NCBI RefSeq assembly: GCF_051513965.1
Contig: NZ_CP195847.1
Span: 186,001 to 250,000 of the forward strand
Reading direction: 5' to 3'
DNA from: Paramicrobacterium sp051513965
Lineage (GTDB): Bacteria; Actinomycetota; Actinomycetes; Actinomycetales; Microbacteriaceae
DNA length: 64,000 nucleotides
In this document: piece by piece, positions 52,076-61,112 of the stretch
How the letters are laid out: every line of letters starts with the position of its first letter
Numbering within the stretch: position 1 is the first letter of the stretch
Position numbers and translations under genes: made by a program
Notes under the pieces: model-generated
What the model saw: the letters and a program-made list of their open reading frames with translations, nothing else
Told to the model about the DNA's origin: nothing
The model's database searches: none

Positions 52076-53674
52076 TTAGTCCTCCTGAGGGCCCGAGCGA
52101 TGAGCACCTTCGGTCACCTGAGCATCGATGGTGATCGCCTCACGCTCACGAGTCGCAAGGTCTTCGGCCGCCAACCGCTCTTCCAGCTTGGCCTGACGCC
52201 TGCGAAGCCAGAGTCCCGCGATCATGACGAGTGCGAGGAATGCATACGCTCCGATCGCAAATGGACTCGTCACCAGATACGTCGGGTCACCCTGACTGAT
52301 CATGAGCGACTTGCGCAGCTGCTCCTCGGCCATCGGCCCAAGAATCATTCCGATCACAAGCGGTGCGACCGGGTACCCATAACGCCGCATGAAGAATCCG
52401 ACGACACCGAGCACCAGGAGGATGATCACCTCGAGATAGTTGAACTTGTTCGCATACGCCCCGAATCCGGCGAACAGCAGGATGCCCGCATACAGATAGT
52501 GCCGCGGAATCTGCAGCAGCTTCACCCACATACCGACGAGCGGCAGGTTCAGCACGACGAGCACAAGGTTGCCGATGTACAGACTCGCAATGAGTGCCCA
52601 CACGAGCGCCGGCTGACTGTCGAACAGCAGCGGACCGGGACGGATGCCGTAGGTCTGCAGCGCCGAGATCATGATCGCCGCCGTCGCCGTGGTCGGAAGC
52701 CCGAGCGTCAGCAACGGCACGAGCACACCGGCCGCCGCCGCGTTGTTCGCCGACTCCGGCCCGGCGACACCTTCGATCGCGCCCTTTCCAAACTGATCCT
52801 TGCGCTTCGAGAGCTTGCGCTCTGCGGCGTAGGAGAGGAACGTCGCGACATCCGCACCACCTGCCGGAACCGTGCCGATCGGAAATCCGATCGCCGAACC
52901 GCGCAGCCACGGCTTCCATGAGCGCTTCCAGTCGTCACGCGACATCCACGTGCGCCAACCGGACGTGACCGGAATCACTGAGATCGGCCCGCGACGCAGC
53001 CGCGACGCGACATAGAGCGTCTCACCCACCGCGAAGAGCGCGACCGCCACGATCACAACCGAGATGCCGTCTGCCAACACCGGAGAGCCGAGCGTGAAAC
53101 GCTGCTGGCCACTCGTGACGTCTGTGCCGACGAGACCGAGCAGAAGGCCGCCCATGAGCGAGATCACTCCGCGCAGCGGAGATGATCCGAGCAGAGCACC
53201 GACCGTGACGAACGCGACGATCATGAGCGCGAAGTAGTCGTTCGGCCGCAGCGACACCGCCCAATCGGCGATGTACGGCGCGACGAACGTCAGCGCGATG
53301 GTGGCGAGGGTGCCCGCGATGAACGAGCCGATCGCCGCGGTCGCCAAGGCGGCGGCACCGCGCCCGAGCTTCGCCATCTTATGGCCCTCGAGCGCGGTGA
53401 CGATCGACGCCGATTCACCGGGGGTATTCAGAAGAATCGACGTCGTCGACCCGCCGTACATGCCGCCGTAGTAGATGCCTGCGAAAGCGATCATGGCTGC
53501 CGTCGGGTCGAGCGTGTAGGTCAGAGGGAGCAGCAGCGCGACGGTCATGGCCGGCCCGATGCCGGGCAGAACTCCGACGGCGGTGCCCACGAGCACACCG
53601 AGCAAGGCGTACAGAAGATACTGCGGCTGAAGGGCCGTTGCGAAGCCGTTCAGCAGAAGATCGAGGCTATCCAT
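52076..53674 (-). CDS. tctA: Tripartite tricarboxylate transporter large permease TctA
   Basis: 532 residues from ATG 53674 (MDSLDLLLNGFATALQPQYLLYALLGVLVGTAVGVLPGIGPAMTVALLLPLTY). The TctA signatures are GVLPGIGPAMTVA, FAGIYYGGMYGGSTTSILLNTPGE and GVLVPLLTLGLPTTATAAIMISALQTYGIRPGP, with about 11 membrane helices. It is the channel subunit of a secondary TTT transporter for citrate or other tricarboxylates. The start overlaps the tctB stop by eight bases, so the two are translationally coupled. It is last in tctC-tctB-tctA. Confidence 0.94.
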   Translation of the reverse strand: MDSLDLLLNGFATALQPQYLLYALLGVLVGTAVGVLPGIGPAMTVALLLPLTYTLDPTAAMIAFAGIYYGGMYGGSTTSILLNTPGESASIVTALEGHKMAKLGRGAAALATAAIGSFIAGTLATIALTFVAPYIADWAVSLRPNDYFALMIVAFVTVGALLGSSPLRGVISLMGGLLLGLVGTDVTSGQQRFTLGSPVLADGISVVIVAVALFAVGETLYVASRLRRGPISVIPVTSGWRTWMSRDDWKRSWKPWLRGSAIGFPIGTVPAGGADVATFLSYAAERKLSKRKDQFGKGAIEGVAGPESANNAAAAGVLVPLLTLGLPTTATAAIMISALQTYGIRPGPLLFDSQPALVWALIASLYIGNLVLVVLNLPLVGMWVKLLQIPRHYLYAGILLFAGFGAYANKFNYLEVIILLVLGVVGFFMRRYGYPVAPLVIGMILGPMAEEQLRKSLMISQGDPTYLVTSPFAIGAYAFLALVMIAGLWLRRRQAKLEERLAAEDLATREREAITIDAQVTEGAHRSGPQED

Positions 53675-54269
53675 TGAAGATCGGTATCCATTCCAGGAGC
53701 GGGCCGGGCGGCAGCGAGAGGCCGAGCCCGACACCGAAGGCGAGCTGAATCAGCAGTCCGAGCACGACGCCGGCGACAGCCGCACGCCAGAGCGACTTCG
53801 CACCGAGCGCCCACGCTGCTCCGAAGAACAGCAGCGCGGCGGCGAACGGCCAGCCGATCAGATCGATGAGGAAGGCGTGGGCGAGAAAGAAGACTACGAG
53901 CTTCGCGACCGTGAGCCAGTCGGTGCCCGCGCCAGCATCGGCATCCTCACTGTCTTCTGCCTCACCCCTGGCGCCGAGGAAGACGGCGATGAGCGTCGCG
54001 ATGCCCGTAAGGGTGAGCGCTCCGCCCACGATGTACGGAAAGACCTGCGGGCCGACCGTGTTGGCCGTCGGCGGCACATGGATCTGGCTCGCGACGACGA
54101 GCGCGAACACGCCGAGAGCGATGCAGGATGCCGCGAAGACGATCTCTCCGACGGTATTGCTCTTCGACCGCTCTGCCTCTGCGGGTTCGCCTGCGGTCGG
54201 CCCGGTCATCTCTGAATCTGTGCGGGGCTCCCGCGATGCTGCGGGAGCCCCGTCGTTCGTTGCCGACAT
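53667..54269 (-). CDS. tctB: Tripartite tricarboxylate transporter small permease TctB
   Basis: 200 residues. A hydrophilic N-terminus of about 35 residues is followed by four membrane helices (IVFAASCIALGVFALVVASQ, FPYIVGGALTLTGIATLIAVF, VAKLVVFFLAHAFLIDLIGWPFAAALLFFGAAWAL, AVAGVVLGLLIQLAFGVGLG). IHVPPTANTVGPQVFPYIVG is the TctB signature. It starts four bases after the tctC stop and overlaps tctA. Confidence 0.9.
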   Translation of the reverse strand: MSATNDGAPAASREPRTDSEMTGPTAGEPAEAERSKSNTVGEIVFAASCIALGVFALVVASQIHVPPTANTVGPQVFPYIVGGALTLTGIATLIAVFLGARGEAEDSEDADAGAGTDWLTVAKLVVFFLAHAFLIDLIGWPFAAALLFFGAAWALGAKSLWRAAVAGVVLGLLIQLAFGVGLGLSLPPGPLLEWIPIFNG

Positions 54270-54273
54270 GATG

Positions 54274-55296
54274 CTAGATCAAGCCGATGTTCTTCAGCGT
54301 CTCGGTCACGGAGGCGATGTCATCGGTCAGGAACTCGTCGAACTCGTCGCCCGCCATGAAGGCGTCGTCCCAGCCCTTCTTCTCGAGTTCGTCCTTCCAG
54401 ACATCAGTCTCATACATCTGCGTGACGACGTCGATGAGCGCCTGCCGCTCGTCGTCCGAGATGTCACCGGGAGCGAGAACGCCACGCCAGTTCGTCAGCT
54501 CGACGTCATAGCCGGCCTCGGTGATCGTCGGGGTGTCAGGGAGCATCCCCGAGCGCTCCGGAGACGACACCGCGAGAGCGCGAAGGCTGCCCGATTCAAT
54601 GTGCTCCGCAAACTCTGCGACGCCCGAGATGCCCGCTGAGACGTTGCCGCCGAGCAGCATCGTCACGGCTTCGCCGCCACCCGAGTTGGCGATGTAGTTG
54701 AGTGTCGAGTTGGTGTCCTCCGGCGCGACGCCCGCCGCGGCGAGCAGCTGACCGGCGAGGATGTGGTCTGCGCCACCCGCGGAGCCGCCCGTCACGGTGA
54801 CATCCTTCTTGTTCTTCACCATGTCCTCGACGAGGTCTGTGAGCGTCTCGTACTTCGAGTTGGCGGGAACGACGACGACGAGCGCCTCCTCGGTGAGCTT
54901 TGCGATCGGAGTGGTGTCTTCGATGCGCGTCTCGGACTCGTTCGTCTCGACCGCGCCGACCATGACGAGACCGGTGACGAAGAGCGTGTACGGATTCGAC
55001 TCGGTCGCAAGCGAGGCGAGGCCGACCGTGCCGCCCGCGCCTCCGATGTTGGTGACGGGTGCTGAGCTGACGATCTTCTCGCTCGTCATCACCTGCTGCA
55101 TGGTGCGACCGGTCTGGTCCCACCCTCCGCCCGGGTCGGCGGGAACTATGATGTCGACGCTGTCGGGGCCGTCCCCTCCAGACGCTTTCGTGTCTCCGCC
55201 GGCCTGCGCGGAGCAGCCGGTGAGAGCGAGAGCCGCGGCCGCGGTGATCGCGGTAGCGCCGACGGTCCATCGACGCCTGGTTCTGCTGTGTGCCAT
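54274..55296 (-). CDS. tctC: Tricarboxylate-binding lipoprotein TctC
   Basis: 340 residues. Signal TVGATAITAAAALALTGCS with lipobox Cys about 28. The Bug/TctC domain has VDIIVPADPGGGWDQTGRTMQQVM at the N-terminal lobe, VTNIGGAGGTVGLASLA, and SAGGADHILAGQL, ending in WKDELEKKGWDDAFMAGDEFDEFL. It delivers the carboxylate to TctAB. It is the first gene of the operon; GAGGAGG lies upstream of the ATG. Divergent from the sensor kinase, with 9-bp direct repeats between. Confidence 0.93.
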   Translation of the reverse strand: MAHSRTRRRWTVGATAITAAAALALTGCSAQAGGDTKASGGDGPDSVDIIVPADPGGGWDQTGRTMQQVMTSEKIVSSAPVTNIGGAGGTVGLASLATESNPYTLFVTGLVMVGAVETNESETRIEDTTPIAKLTEEALVVVVPANSKYETLTDLVEDMVKNKKDVTVTGGSAGGADHILAGQLLAAAGVAPEDTNSTLNYIANSGGGEAVTMLLGGNVSAGISGVAEFAEHIESGSLRALAVSSPERSGMLPDTPTITEAGYDVELTNWRGVLAPGDISDDERQALIDVVTQMYETDVWKDELEKKGWDDAFMAGDEFDEFLTDDIASVTETLKNIGLI

Positions 55297-55398
55297 GGGT
55301 TCGTGATCCTCCTCGTTGAGTGATGCAGGACCCCCTCGCGGACGAGGTGGTGCTCAGTGACACTAGGGGGAGGAGCGCCCGCTGGTGAAGCATCCGGT

Positions 55399-55425
55399 CA
55401 TTGAGTGCATTGTGTTCATTGTGTT
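55399..55425. promoter_or_regulatory. Three tandem 9-bp repeats between tctC and the sensor kinase
   Basis: CATTGAGTG (55399-55407), CATTGTGTT (55408-55416) and CATTGTGTT (55417-55425) follow one another without gaps in an AT-rich patch of an otherwise GC-rich spacer. Three head-to-tail sites between a transporter operon and its two-component system are a good candidate for the binding array of the response regulator at 57070. Confidence 0.6.
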
Positions 55426-55474
55426 CACCGATGAGGCGAGCCGGGTGAGGTCTCGGGGTGCGACCATGATGCAC

Positions 55475-57073
55475 ATGGCTCGGCCGATGTCGCTTCGAGT
55501 GCAGCTGATCCTGCTGCAAGTCTCCATCGTGCTCGCGACGGTCGTGATCGCGGGAGTGACCTCCGCCTGGAACAAGGAGCGGCAGGTTCGCGAGGCCTAC
55601 AAGGACCGCATGGTGTCGGTCGCCGAGTCGATCGCCGCGATGCCGACGATTCTCGAGGCGTACGAGAGTGACGACCCCGCCGAGACGATTCAGCCGATCG
55701 CCGAGGTCATTCGCGAAGCGTCGAACGTGACGTATGTGGTCGTGACGGATGCCGCGGGGATCCGCTACTCTCACCCGGTGGCGAGCCGCATAGGAAAGCG
55801 CGTCTCGACCGATCCGTCGGTTCCTCTGTCGGGGGAGATGTACGTCGGCACCCAGACGGGAACGCTCGGGGAATCGTGGCGGGTGAAGGTGCCCGTGTTC
55901 GCAGACGATGAGGTGATCGGCACAGTCTCCGTCGGCATCCTCGAATCTGAACTCGATGAGGCCCTCGTGAGTGACATCACCGAACTCGTGATCGTGCTTG
56001 CGATCGCTGCGAGCCTCGGCGTTCTCGGGGCGGCGTGGGCGACCCGTGTGATCCGTCGGCGCATCTACTCGCTCGAGCCGGACGAGATCGCGGCGCTGCT
56101 CGAGACGCGGGACGCCATGCTCCACGGCATCCGCGAGGGCATCGTCGCCGTCGATGACGGACAGCGGATGGCCCTTGTGAACGATGAGGCGCGGCGTCTG
56201 CTGGACCTCGACCCCGACGAGCGCTACGTGGGCCGCCCGGCCTCCGAGGTGCTCGAGCCCGACATGCTCGAGCTCGTCGCACAGGGCGACGTCGATGAGA
56301 AGCTGCTGCTGGCGGGCCATCGTGCGCTCATCGTGCGCAGCGACAGCGTCGCCGTCGAGGGCGGGCCGACGGCGGTCGTTCTCATCGTGCGCGACCACAC
56401 GCACCTGCACGAGATGCTGCGCGAACTCGAGGGGGCGCAGAGCCTCGCCGAAGGGCTGCGCGCCCAGGCGCACGAGTTCTCGAACCAGCTGCACGTGATC
56501 TCCGGTCTCATCGAGCTCGGGCGCACAGAGGAAGCGATCGCGTTCATCGAGCGCACCGGCGGCGGCGTCGCGCTGCACGCCGATCACGCGCATCCGGGAA
56601 TCCTCGACATTGAGGTGAGTGCGCTGCTCATCTCGCTCGACGCGCGAGCCCGTGAGCGGGCGATCACGCTCGAGATCGACCCGAGCAGTTCGCTGCGCGA
56701 CCTCGCGGATGACCACGATTCGCGGCTCGATGTGCTCACGGTGATCGGAAACCTCGTCGAGAACGCCTTCGATGCGTGTGCGCTGGGAGGAACCGTGAGC
56801 ATCAGCATCCGCGAACCGGACGGCTGCGTCATCGAGGTGACCGATGACGGCGACGGGGTGCCAGACGGGCTCGCCGGCTCCGTGTTCGACACGGGTGTGA
56901 CGACGAAGACGGATGCCGATGGGCGACGCGGCATCGGCCTCGCTCTGGTACGTCGCATCGCCGTGCGGCACGGAGGCGACGTCGAGCTCATCTCGGAGCC
57001 CGGTGCCGGCGCGACGTTCACAGTGCGGCTGCCGCAGCTCGCCGATGCGCCGGTCGTGGGAGGGACGCGGTGA
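55475..57073 (+). CDS. CitA/DcuS-type sensor histidine kinase
   Basis: 532 residues from ATG 55475 (nearby ATGs at 55466 and 55490 are possible). Helix 1 (LILLQVSIVLATVVIAGVTSA), an extracytoplasmic PAS-like sensor domain of about 130 residues (YVVVTDAAGIRYSHPVASRIGK is the CitA/DcuS ligand-pocket signature), helix 2 (ELVIVLAIAASLGVLGAAWA), and a cytoplasmic PAS. Phospho-acceptor His333 lies in AQAHEFSNQLHVISGLIELG, then ENAFDACA, DDGDGV and GIGLALVRRIA of the ATPase domain. It senses an external carboxylate. It overlaps its response regulator by GTGA and is divergent from tctCBA. Confidence 0.92.
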   Translation: MARPMSLRVQLILLQVSIVLATVVIAGVTSAWNKERQVREAYKDRMVSVAESIAAMPTILEAYESDDPAETIQPIAEVIREASNVTYVVVTDAAGIRYSHPVASRIGKRVSTDPSVPLSGEMYVGTQTGTLGESWRVKVPVFADDEVIGTVSVGILESELDEALVSDITELVIVLAIAASLGVLGAAWATRVIRRRIYSLEPDEIAALLETRDAMLHGIREGIVAVDDGQRMALVNDEARRLLDLDPDERYVGRPASEVLEPDMLELVAQGDVDEKLLLAGHRALIVRSDSVAVEGGPTAVVLIVRDHTHLHEMLRELEGAQSLAEGLRAQAHEFSNQLHVISGLIELGRTEEAIAFIERTGGGVALHADHAHPGILDIEVSALLISLDARARERAITLEIDPSSSLRDLADDHDSRLDVLTVIGNLVENAFDACALGGTVSISIREPDGCVIEVTDDGDGVPDGLAGSVFDTGVTTKTDADGRRGIGLALVRRIAVRHGGDVELISEPGAGATFTVRLPQLADAPVVGGTR

Positions 57074-57765
57074 CCGAACGATTCTCGGTGCTCGTCGTCG
57101 ACGACGACTTCGCAGTCGCCGGCATCCATCGTGGTTTCATCGAGGGCATCGAGGACTTCGAGGTCATCGGCACAGCCCATTCGGGAAGGGAAGCACTGCA
57201 GCTGGCGAAGCGGCTCGTGCCCGACCTGATCATTCTCGACCTGTACCTCCCCGACATCAACGGACTCGACGTGCTCGCCCAGCTGCGCGCCGAGGAGGCT
57301 ACACAGAACATCGACGTGATCGCCGTGACTGCCGCACGCGACGTCGACAGTGTGCGGAGAGCGAAGCTCGGGGGAGCGTTCCGGTACCTCGTCAAACCGT
57401 TCAGCGCGGGGATGCTGAGATCCGCGCTCGCCGAGTTCGCTCAGACCCGCAGACGCCTCGACACGGCCCCGGGCGCGGTCATCGACCAGTCGGCGATCAA
57501 CGCGATCATGCACGGCGGTCAGGTCGCTGTGCCGCACGCTTCGCTGCCGAAAGGCATCGGGGAGGCGACGCTGCGTCGCGTGGTCGTCGCGCTGCAGAAC
57601 GCTGACGAGTCGGCATCCGCACTGGAGATCGCCGAGGCGACTGGCCTCTCTCGCGTGAGCGCTCGACGGTACCTCGAATACCTCGTCTCGATCGGCCAGG
57701 CCTCCGTGACCCCGCGCTACGGGCAGGCGGGGCGACCGGAGCTGCGTTACGCACTCAGTCACTGA
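57070..57765 (+). CDS. CitB/DcuR-type response regulator
   Basis: 231 residues; GTG 57070 within the kinase stop. Receiver domain with Asp11-Asp13 (VVDDDF), phospho-acceptor Asp57 (ILDLYLPDINGLDV), and Lys in YLVKPFS; the C-terminal helix-turn-helix (SASALEIAEATGLSRVSARRYLEYLVSIGQASVTPRYGQAGRPELRY) is the CitB/DcuR type. It probably activates tctCBA when external tricarboxylate is sensed. The stop codon falls in the first unit of a 14-bp tandem repeat. Confidence 0.92.
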   Translation: MTERFSVLVVDDDFAVAGIHRGFIEGIEDFEVIGTAHSGREALQLAKRLVPDLIILDLYLPDINGLDVLAQLRAEEATQNIDVIAVTAARDVDSVRRAKLGGAFRYLVKPFSAGMLRSALAEFAQTRRRLDTAPGAVIDQSAINAIMHGGQVAVPHASLPKGIGEATLRRVVVALQNADESASALEIAEATGLSRVSARRYLEYLVSIGQASVTPRYGQAGRPELRYALSH

Positions 57766-57816
57766 AGCGCAGAGACTGAAGCGCGGAGATCCAAGCGCAG
57801 AGACCGAAGCACTGAG
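57761..57816. repeat. Four 14-bp tandem repeats at the 3' end of the response regulator gene
   Basis: ACTGAAGCGCAGAG (57761-57774), ACTGAAGCGCGGAG (57775-57788), ATCCAAGCGCAGAG (57789-57802) and ACCGAAGCACTGAG (57803-57816). The first unit contains the stop codon. The remaining 165 bases to the MIP gene hold nothing else I can identify beyond its ribosome site. Confidence 0.85.
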
Positions 57817-57981
57817 ACAGGACTCGTCGGTCTCGCTCTGGTGCACAGTCGCAGACCAGCGCACAGAACTGAACCTCTTGTGAACCCCGCACGGCAGGCG
57901 TACTGTGCGAATTGGAGCCCCGTTCTCTACGGCGAGACTCGCACTGCCAACGGAGGCAGTCGACATTGGAGGAGGCTCATC

Positions 57982-58917
57982 ATGAGCGACATCACACCTC
58001 TGCGAACAGCTCTGCGGCGCGGAAGCGGCCTCAAGAGCCTCAACAACACGTGGGGGGAGGTGCTCGCAGAGTTTCTCGGAACGTTCGTGCTGATCGCGTT
58101 CGGCGACGGCGTCGTCGCGATGGCGGTCGCCGGCCTCCCCGGATCAGGCCGTACGGAGGACCCGACCGCGTTCTTCCTCGGCGCCGGCGACTGGCTGCTC
58201 ATCGCCTGGGGCTGGGCGTTCGCGGTCGCGTTCGGCGTGTACGTCGCGGGAGGCGTCAGCGGTGCGCACATCAACCCCGCCGTGACTGTCGCGTTCGCAG
58301 TGCGACGCAAGTTCCCCTGGCGGAAGGTCGGCCCGTACATCGTCGCGCAGGTGGTCGGCGCCTTCGCCGGCGCGGCACTGGTCTACCTGCTGTACTCCGA
58401 CGCGATCAACGCGTTCAACGAGGCGATGGGCGTCAGCAGAACCGATCCGGACGGCAACATCTCATTCTCGATCTTCGCGACCTTCCCCGCCCCGTACTTC
58501 GACGGCAACATGTGGATTCCGCTCGCGGACCAGATCGTCGGTACGGCCTTCCTCGTGATGTTCGTCGTCGCGATCGTCGACATGCGCAACGCCGCGGTGA
58601 AAGCCGGCCTCGGACCGCTGCTGATCGGCCTCGCGGTCGCGGCGATCGGAATCTCGTTCGGCGCGAACGCCGGGTACGCGATCAACCCCGCCCGTGACTT
58701 CGGGCCGCGGCTCTTCGCGTGGATGGCCGGTTGGGGCGACATCGCTCTGCCGGGAACGGTCGAGGGGTCGTTCACGGCGTACTTCTGGGTGCCGATCGTC
58801 GGGCCGCTCATCGGGGGCGTCATCGGCGTGATCGTCTACGACCTGTTCATCGGCGACGTGCTGCATTCTCGTGAGCTCGTGGGCGAGAGCGAACCGGCGG
58901 GTCGCACCCGAGATTGA
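57982..58917 (+). CDS. MIP family channel (aquaporin/glycerol facilitator)
   Basis: 311 residues from ATG 57982, preceded by GGAGGAGG; the longer frame upstream has no site. Six helices with the two half-helix NPA motifs, GGVSGAHINPAVTVAFAVRR and GYAINPARDFGPRLFAWMAGWG; the DFGPR after the second NPA, with Asp following, is the glycerol-facilitator (GlpF) type rather than a water-only aquaporin. It passes glycerol or other small polyols. No glycerol kinase is adjacent; the DHA-kinase-like operon is 50 kb away. Confidence 0.92.
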   Translation: MSDITPLRTALRRGSGLKSLNNTWGEVLAEFLGTFVLIAFGDGVVAMAVAGLPGSGRTEDPTAFFLGAGDWLLIAWGWAFAVAFGVYVAGGVSGAHINPAVTVAFAVRRKFPWRKVGPYIVAQVVGAFAGAALVYLLYSDAINAFNEAMGVSRTDPDGNISFSIFATFPAPYFDGNMWIPLADQIVGTAFLVMFVVAIVDMRNAAVKAGLGPLLIGLAVAAIGISFGANAGYAINPARDFGPRLFAWMAGWGDIALPGTVEGSFTAYFWVPIVGPLIGGVIGVIVYDLFIGDVLHSRELVGESEPAGRTRD

Positions 58918-59031
58918 TCAACCGGGGCTGAACGCACGGGGCAGTGGTTGCTCGTCCATCGGGGTGGCAAGATGGACGGCAACCCGCTCCGGCGTGCCGG
59001 AGCATTCACGAAGATTCAAAGGAGAACTCTC

Positions 59032-60624
59032 GTGTTTGACAGCCCGTTCCCTGATGTTGCCATTCCCGACCTGAGCGTCTACGACTACCTGTTCGGAAAC
59101 ATGAGCCAAGAGGATGCCGCTCGCGTCGCGCTCGTCGACCCCGGCACCGGCGCCGAGACGACGTACGGAGCACTCAAAGCGCAGATCGACGCGTTCGCCG
59201 GAGCACTCGCCGCGCGCGGTGTCGACTCCGATACCGTCATCGGTCTGCTGTGTCCGAACGTGCCCGCCTTCGCGACCGTGTTCCACGGCATCCTTCGCCT
59301 CGGAGCCACCGTCACGACGTTCAATTCGCTGTACACAGCCGGAGAGATCCAGTCGCAGATCGAGGATGCCGGTGCGACCTGGCTCGTGACGGTGAGCCCG
59401 CTGCTGCCGCAGGCCGCCGAGGCTGCGACGGCACGCGGCATCCCCGATGACCACCTCATCGTTCTCGACGGAGCAGACGGCCACCCGAATCTGCGGGAGC
59501 TTCTCGGTGAGCAGCGCACTCCACCTGAAGTGTCGATCGACGCCGCCTCGGACGTGGCCGTGCTGCCGTACTCGTCGGGCACGACTGGAACGCCGAAAGG
59601 CGTCATGCTGAGCCACCGCAACCTCGTGGCGAACGTGGAGCAATCCCGCGTCAACATCGACCTGCGCTCGAGCGACCGGGTTCTTGCCGTGTTGCCGTTC
59701 TTCCACATCTACGGCATGACGGTGCTGCTCAACCTGGCGCTGCGCCAGCGCGCGAGCCTTGTGACGATGCCGCGGTTCGACCTCGTCGAGTTCCTCGCGA
59801 ACATCCAGGAGCACGGCTGCACGTATCTCTACATCGCGCCGCCGATCGCGGTCGCTCTGGCGAAGCATCCCATCGTCGATCAGTACGACATCTCGACCGT
59901 GCACACTGTGTTCTCGGGCGCCGCGCCGCTCGACGGCGACACCGCGGAGCTCGCTGGTCGCCGCATCCACGCCCGCATGATGCAGGGCTACGGGCTCACC
60001 GAGACGAGCCCGGTCACGCACGCGATGCCGTACACGCGCGACGACATTCCGGTGAGCTCGGTCGGCGTGCCGCTGCCGAACACGCAGTGCAAGCTCGTCG
60101 ACCCCGACAGCGGCGACGAGATCACCGAGTTCGGCGACGGCGACGTCACGAAGCCCGGCGAGCTGTGGATCAAGGGGCCGCAGGTGATGATGGGGTACCT
60201 CAACCGCCCGGACGCCACGGCTGACGCCATCGACGCCGACGGGTTCTTCCACACCGGCGACGTCGCGACGCTGCACCGTGACGGCTGGTACACGATCGTC
60301 GACCGCGTGAAGGAGCTCATCAAGTACCACGGCTACCAGGTGCCGCCGGCCGAGCTCGAGGCGCTGCTGCTCGGGCATCCCAAGGTCGCCGATGTCGCTG
60401 TGATCGGAGTGAGCGACGATGATGGGCAGGAGATCCCGAAAGCCTTCGTCGTGCCCGCGGCCGATGTCGAGCTGACCGCGGACGAGGTGATGTCGTTCGT
60501 CGCTGAACGCGTCGCGCCCTACAAGAAGGTGCGCCGGGTCGAGTTCATCGACGCGATTCCGAAGTCCAGCTCGGGCAAGATCCTGCGCAAAGACCTCCGG
60601 GCACGCGAGACGGCGGCGGTGTGA
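59032..60624 (+). CDS. Acyl-CoA ligase, 4-coumarate-CoA ligase-like
   Basis: 530 residues from GTG 59032 (AAAGGAG seven bases upstream); the frame is open further but lacks a site. Adenylate-forming motifs: LPYSSGTTGTPKGVMLSHRNL (P-loop), FFHIYGMTVLLNLAL, MMQGYGLTETSPVTHAMP, the FFHTGDVATLHRDGWYTIVDRVKELIKYHGYQVPPAELEALLL hinge region, and the catalytic C-terminal lysine in IPKSSSGKILRKDLR. Pattern FFHIYG and YGLTETSP resemble plant-type 4CL and actinobacterial fatty-acid/aromatic acid ligases. The acid substrate is not indicated by neighbours. Confidence 0.88.
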   Translation: MFDSPFPDVAIPDLSVYDYLFGNMSQEDAARVALVDPGTGAETTYGALKAQIDAFAGALAARGVDSDTVIGLLCPNVPAFATVFHGILRLGATVTTFNSLYTAGEIQSQIEDAGATWLVTVSPLLPQAAEAATARGIPDDHLIVLDGADGHPNLRELLGEQRTPPEVSIDAASDVAVLPYSSGTTGTPKGVMLSHRNLVANVEQSRVNIDLRSSDRVLAVLPFFHIYGMTVLLNLALRQRASLVTMPRFDLVEFLANIQEHGCTYLYIAPPIAVALAKHPIVDQYDISTVHTVFSGAAPLDGDTAELAGRRIHARMMQGYGLTETSPVTHAMPYTRDDIPVSSVGVPLPNTQCKLVDPDSGDEITEFGDGDVTKPGELWIKGPQVMMGYLNRPDATADAIDADGFFHTGDVATLHRDGWYTIVDRVKELIKYHGYQVPPAELEALLLGHPKVADVAVIGVSDDDGQEIPKAFVVPAADVELTADEVMSFVAERVAPYKKVRRVEFIDAIPKSSSGKILRKDLRARETAAV

Positions 60625-60643
60625 GCTGAAGCGGGCAGGTGAA

Positions 60644-61012
60644 TCAGTGGATGCCGAGCGCGGCTCTGACCCGGTCGAGGGCTTCGCCGGCATCCACCCT
60701 CAGTTCTCGCGCGAGCTCGGCGTAGTCGCGGGCGGCCTCCTGCAGACGGCGCTGCGTGGCGTCGCCGTGCGCAGACACGAACGACCCGCTGCGTCCGCGC
60801 GTCTCGATGACGCCGTCGGCCTCGAGTGAACGGTAGGCCTTCGCGACGGTGTTCGCCGCGAGGCCGAGCTCGGTCGCGAGCGCCCGCACGGTCGGCAGCT
60901 TGTCACCGGCGACGACCGTGCCGTCGCGCACAGCGCTGATCAGCTGAGTGCGCAGCTGCTCGAACGGCGGCTCGGATGCCTCCGCATCGACTGCTGAGAA
61001 CGGGTTCGGCAC
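60644..61012 (-). CDS. GntR family regulator, YtrA subfamily
   Basis: 122 residues. Only the winged helix (PPFEQLRTQLISAVRDGTVVAGDKLPTVRALATELGLAANTVAKAYRSLEADGVIETRGRSGSFVS) plus a short C-terminal helix of about 40 residues, the YtrA subfamily layout without a ligand domain. YtrA proteins usually repress ABC transporters, but none is adjacent. It converges on the acyl-CoA ligase and is divergent from the oxidoreductase. Confidence 0.88.
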   Translation of the reverse strand: MPNPFSAVDAEASEPPFEQLRTQLISAVRDGTVVAGDKLPTVRALATELGLAANTVAKAYRSLEADGVIETRGRSGSFVSAHGDATQRRLQEAARDYAELARELRVDAGEALDRVRAALGIH

Positions 61013-61112
61013 ATCGCCTCCTTCGACCTCCCCAGTGTGGCAAGCGCACAGGCGAGGGGCAAGCGTAGGCTCGAAGGGCAGGGAAAACGGTACGGGAAAG
61101 GGGAGGCGACCT

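Noticed and set aside
58918..60693. 591-residue minus-strand frame opposite the acyl-CoA ligase
   Set aside because: Antisense of a clear adenylate-forming enzyme; no motif of its own.
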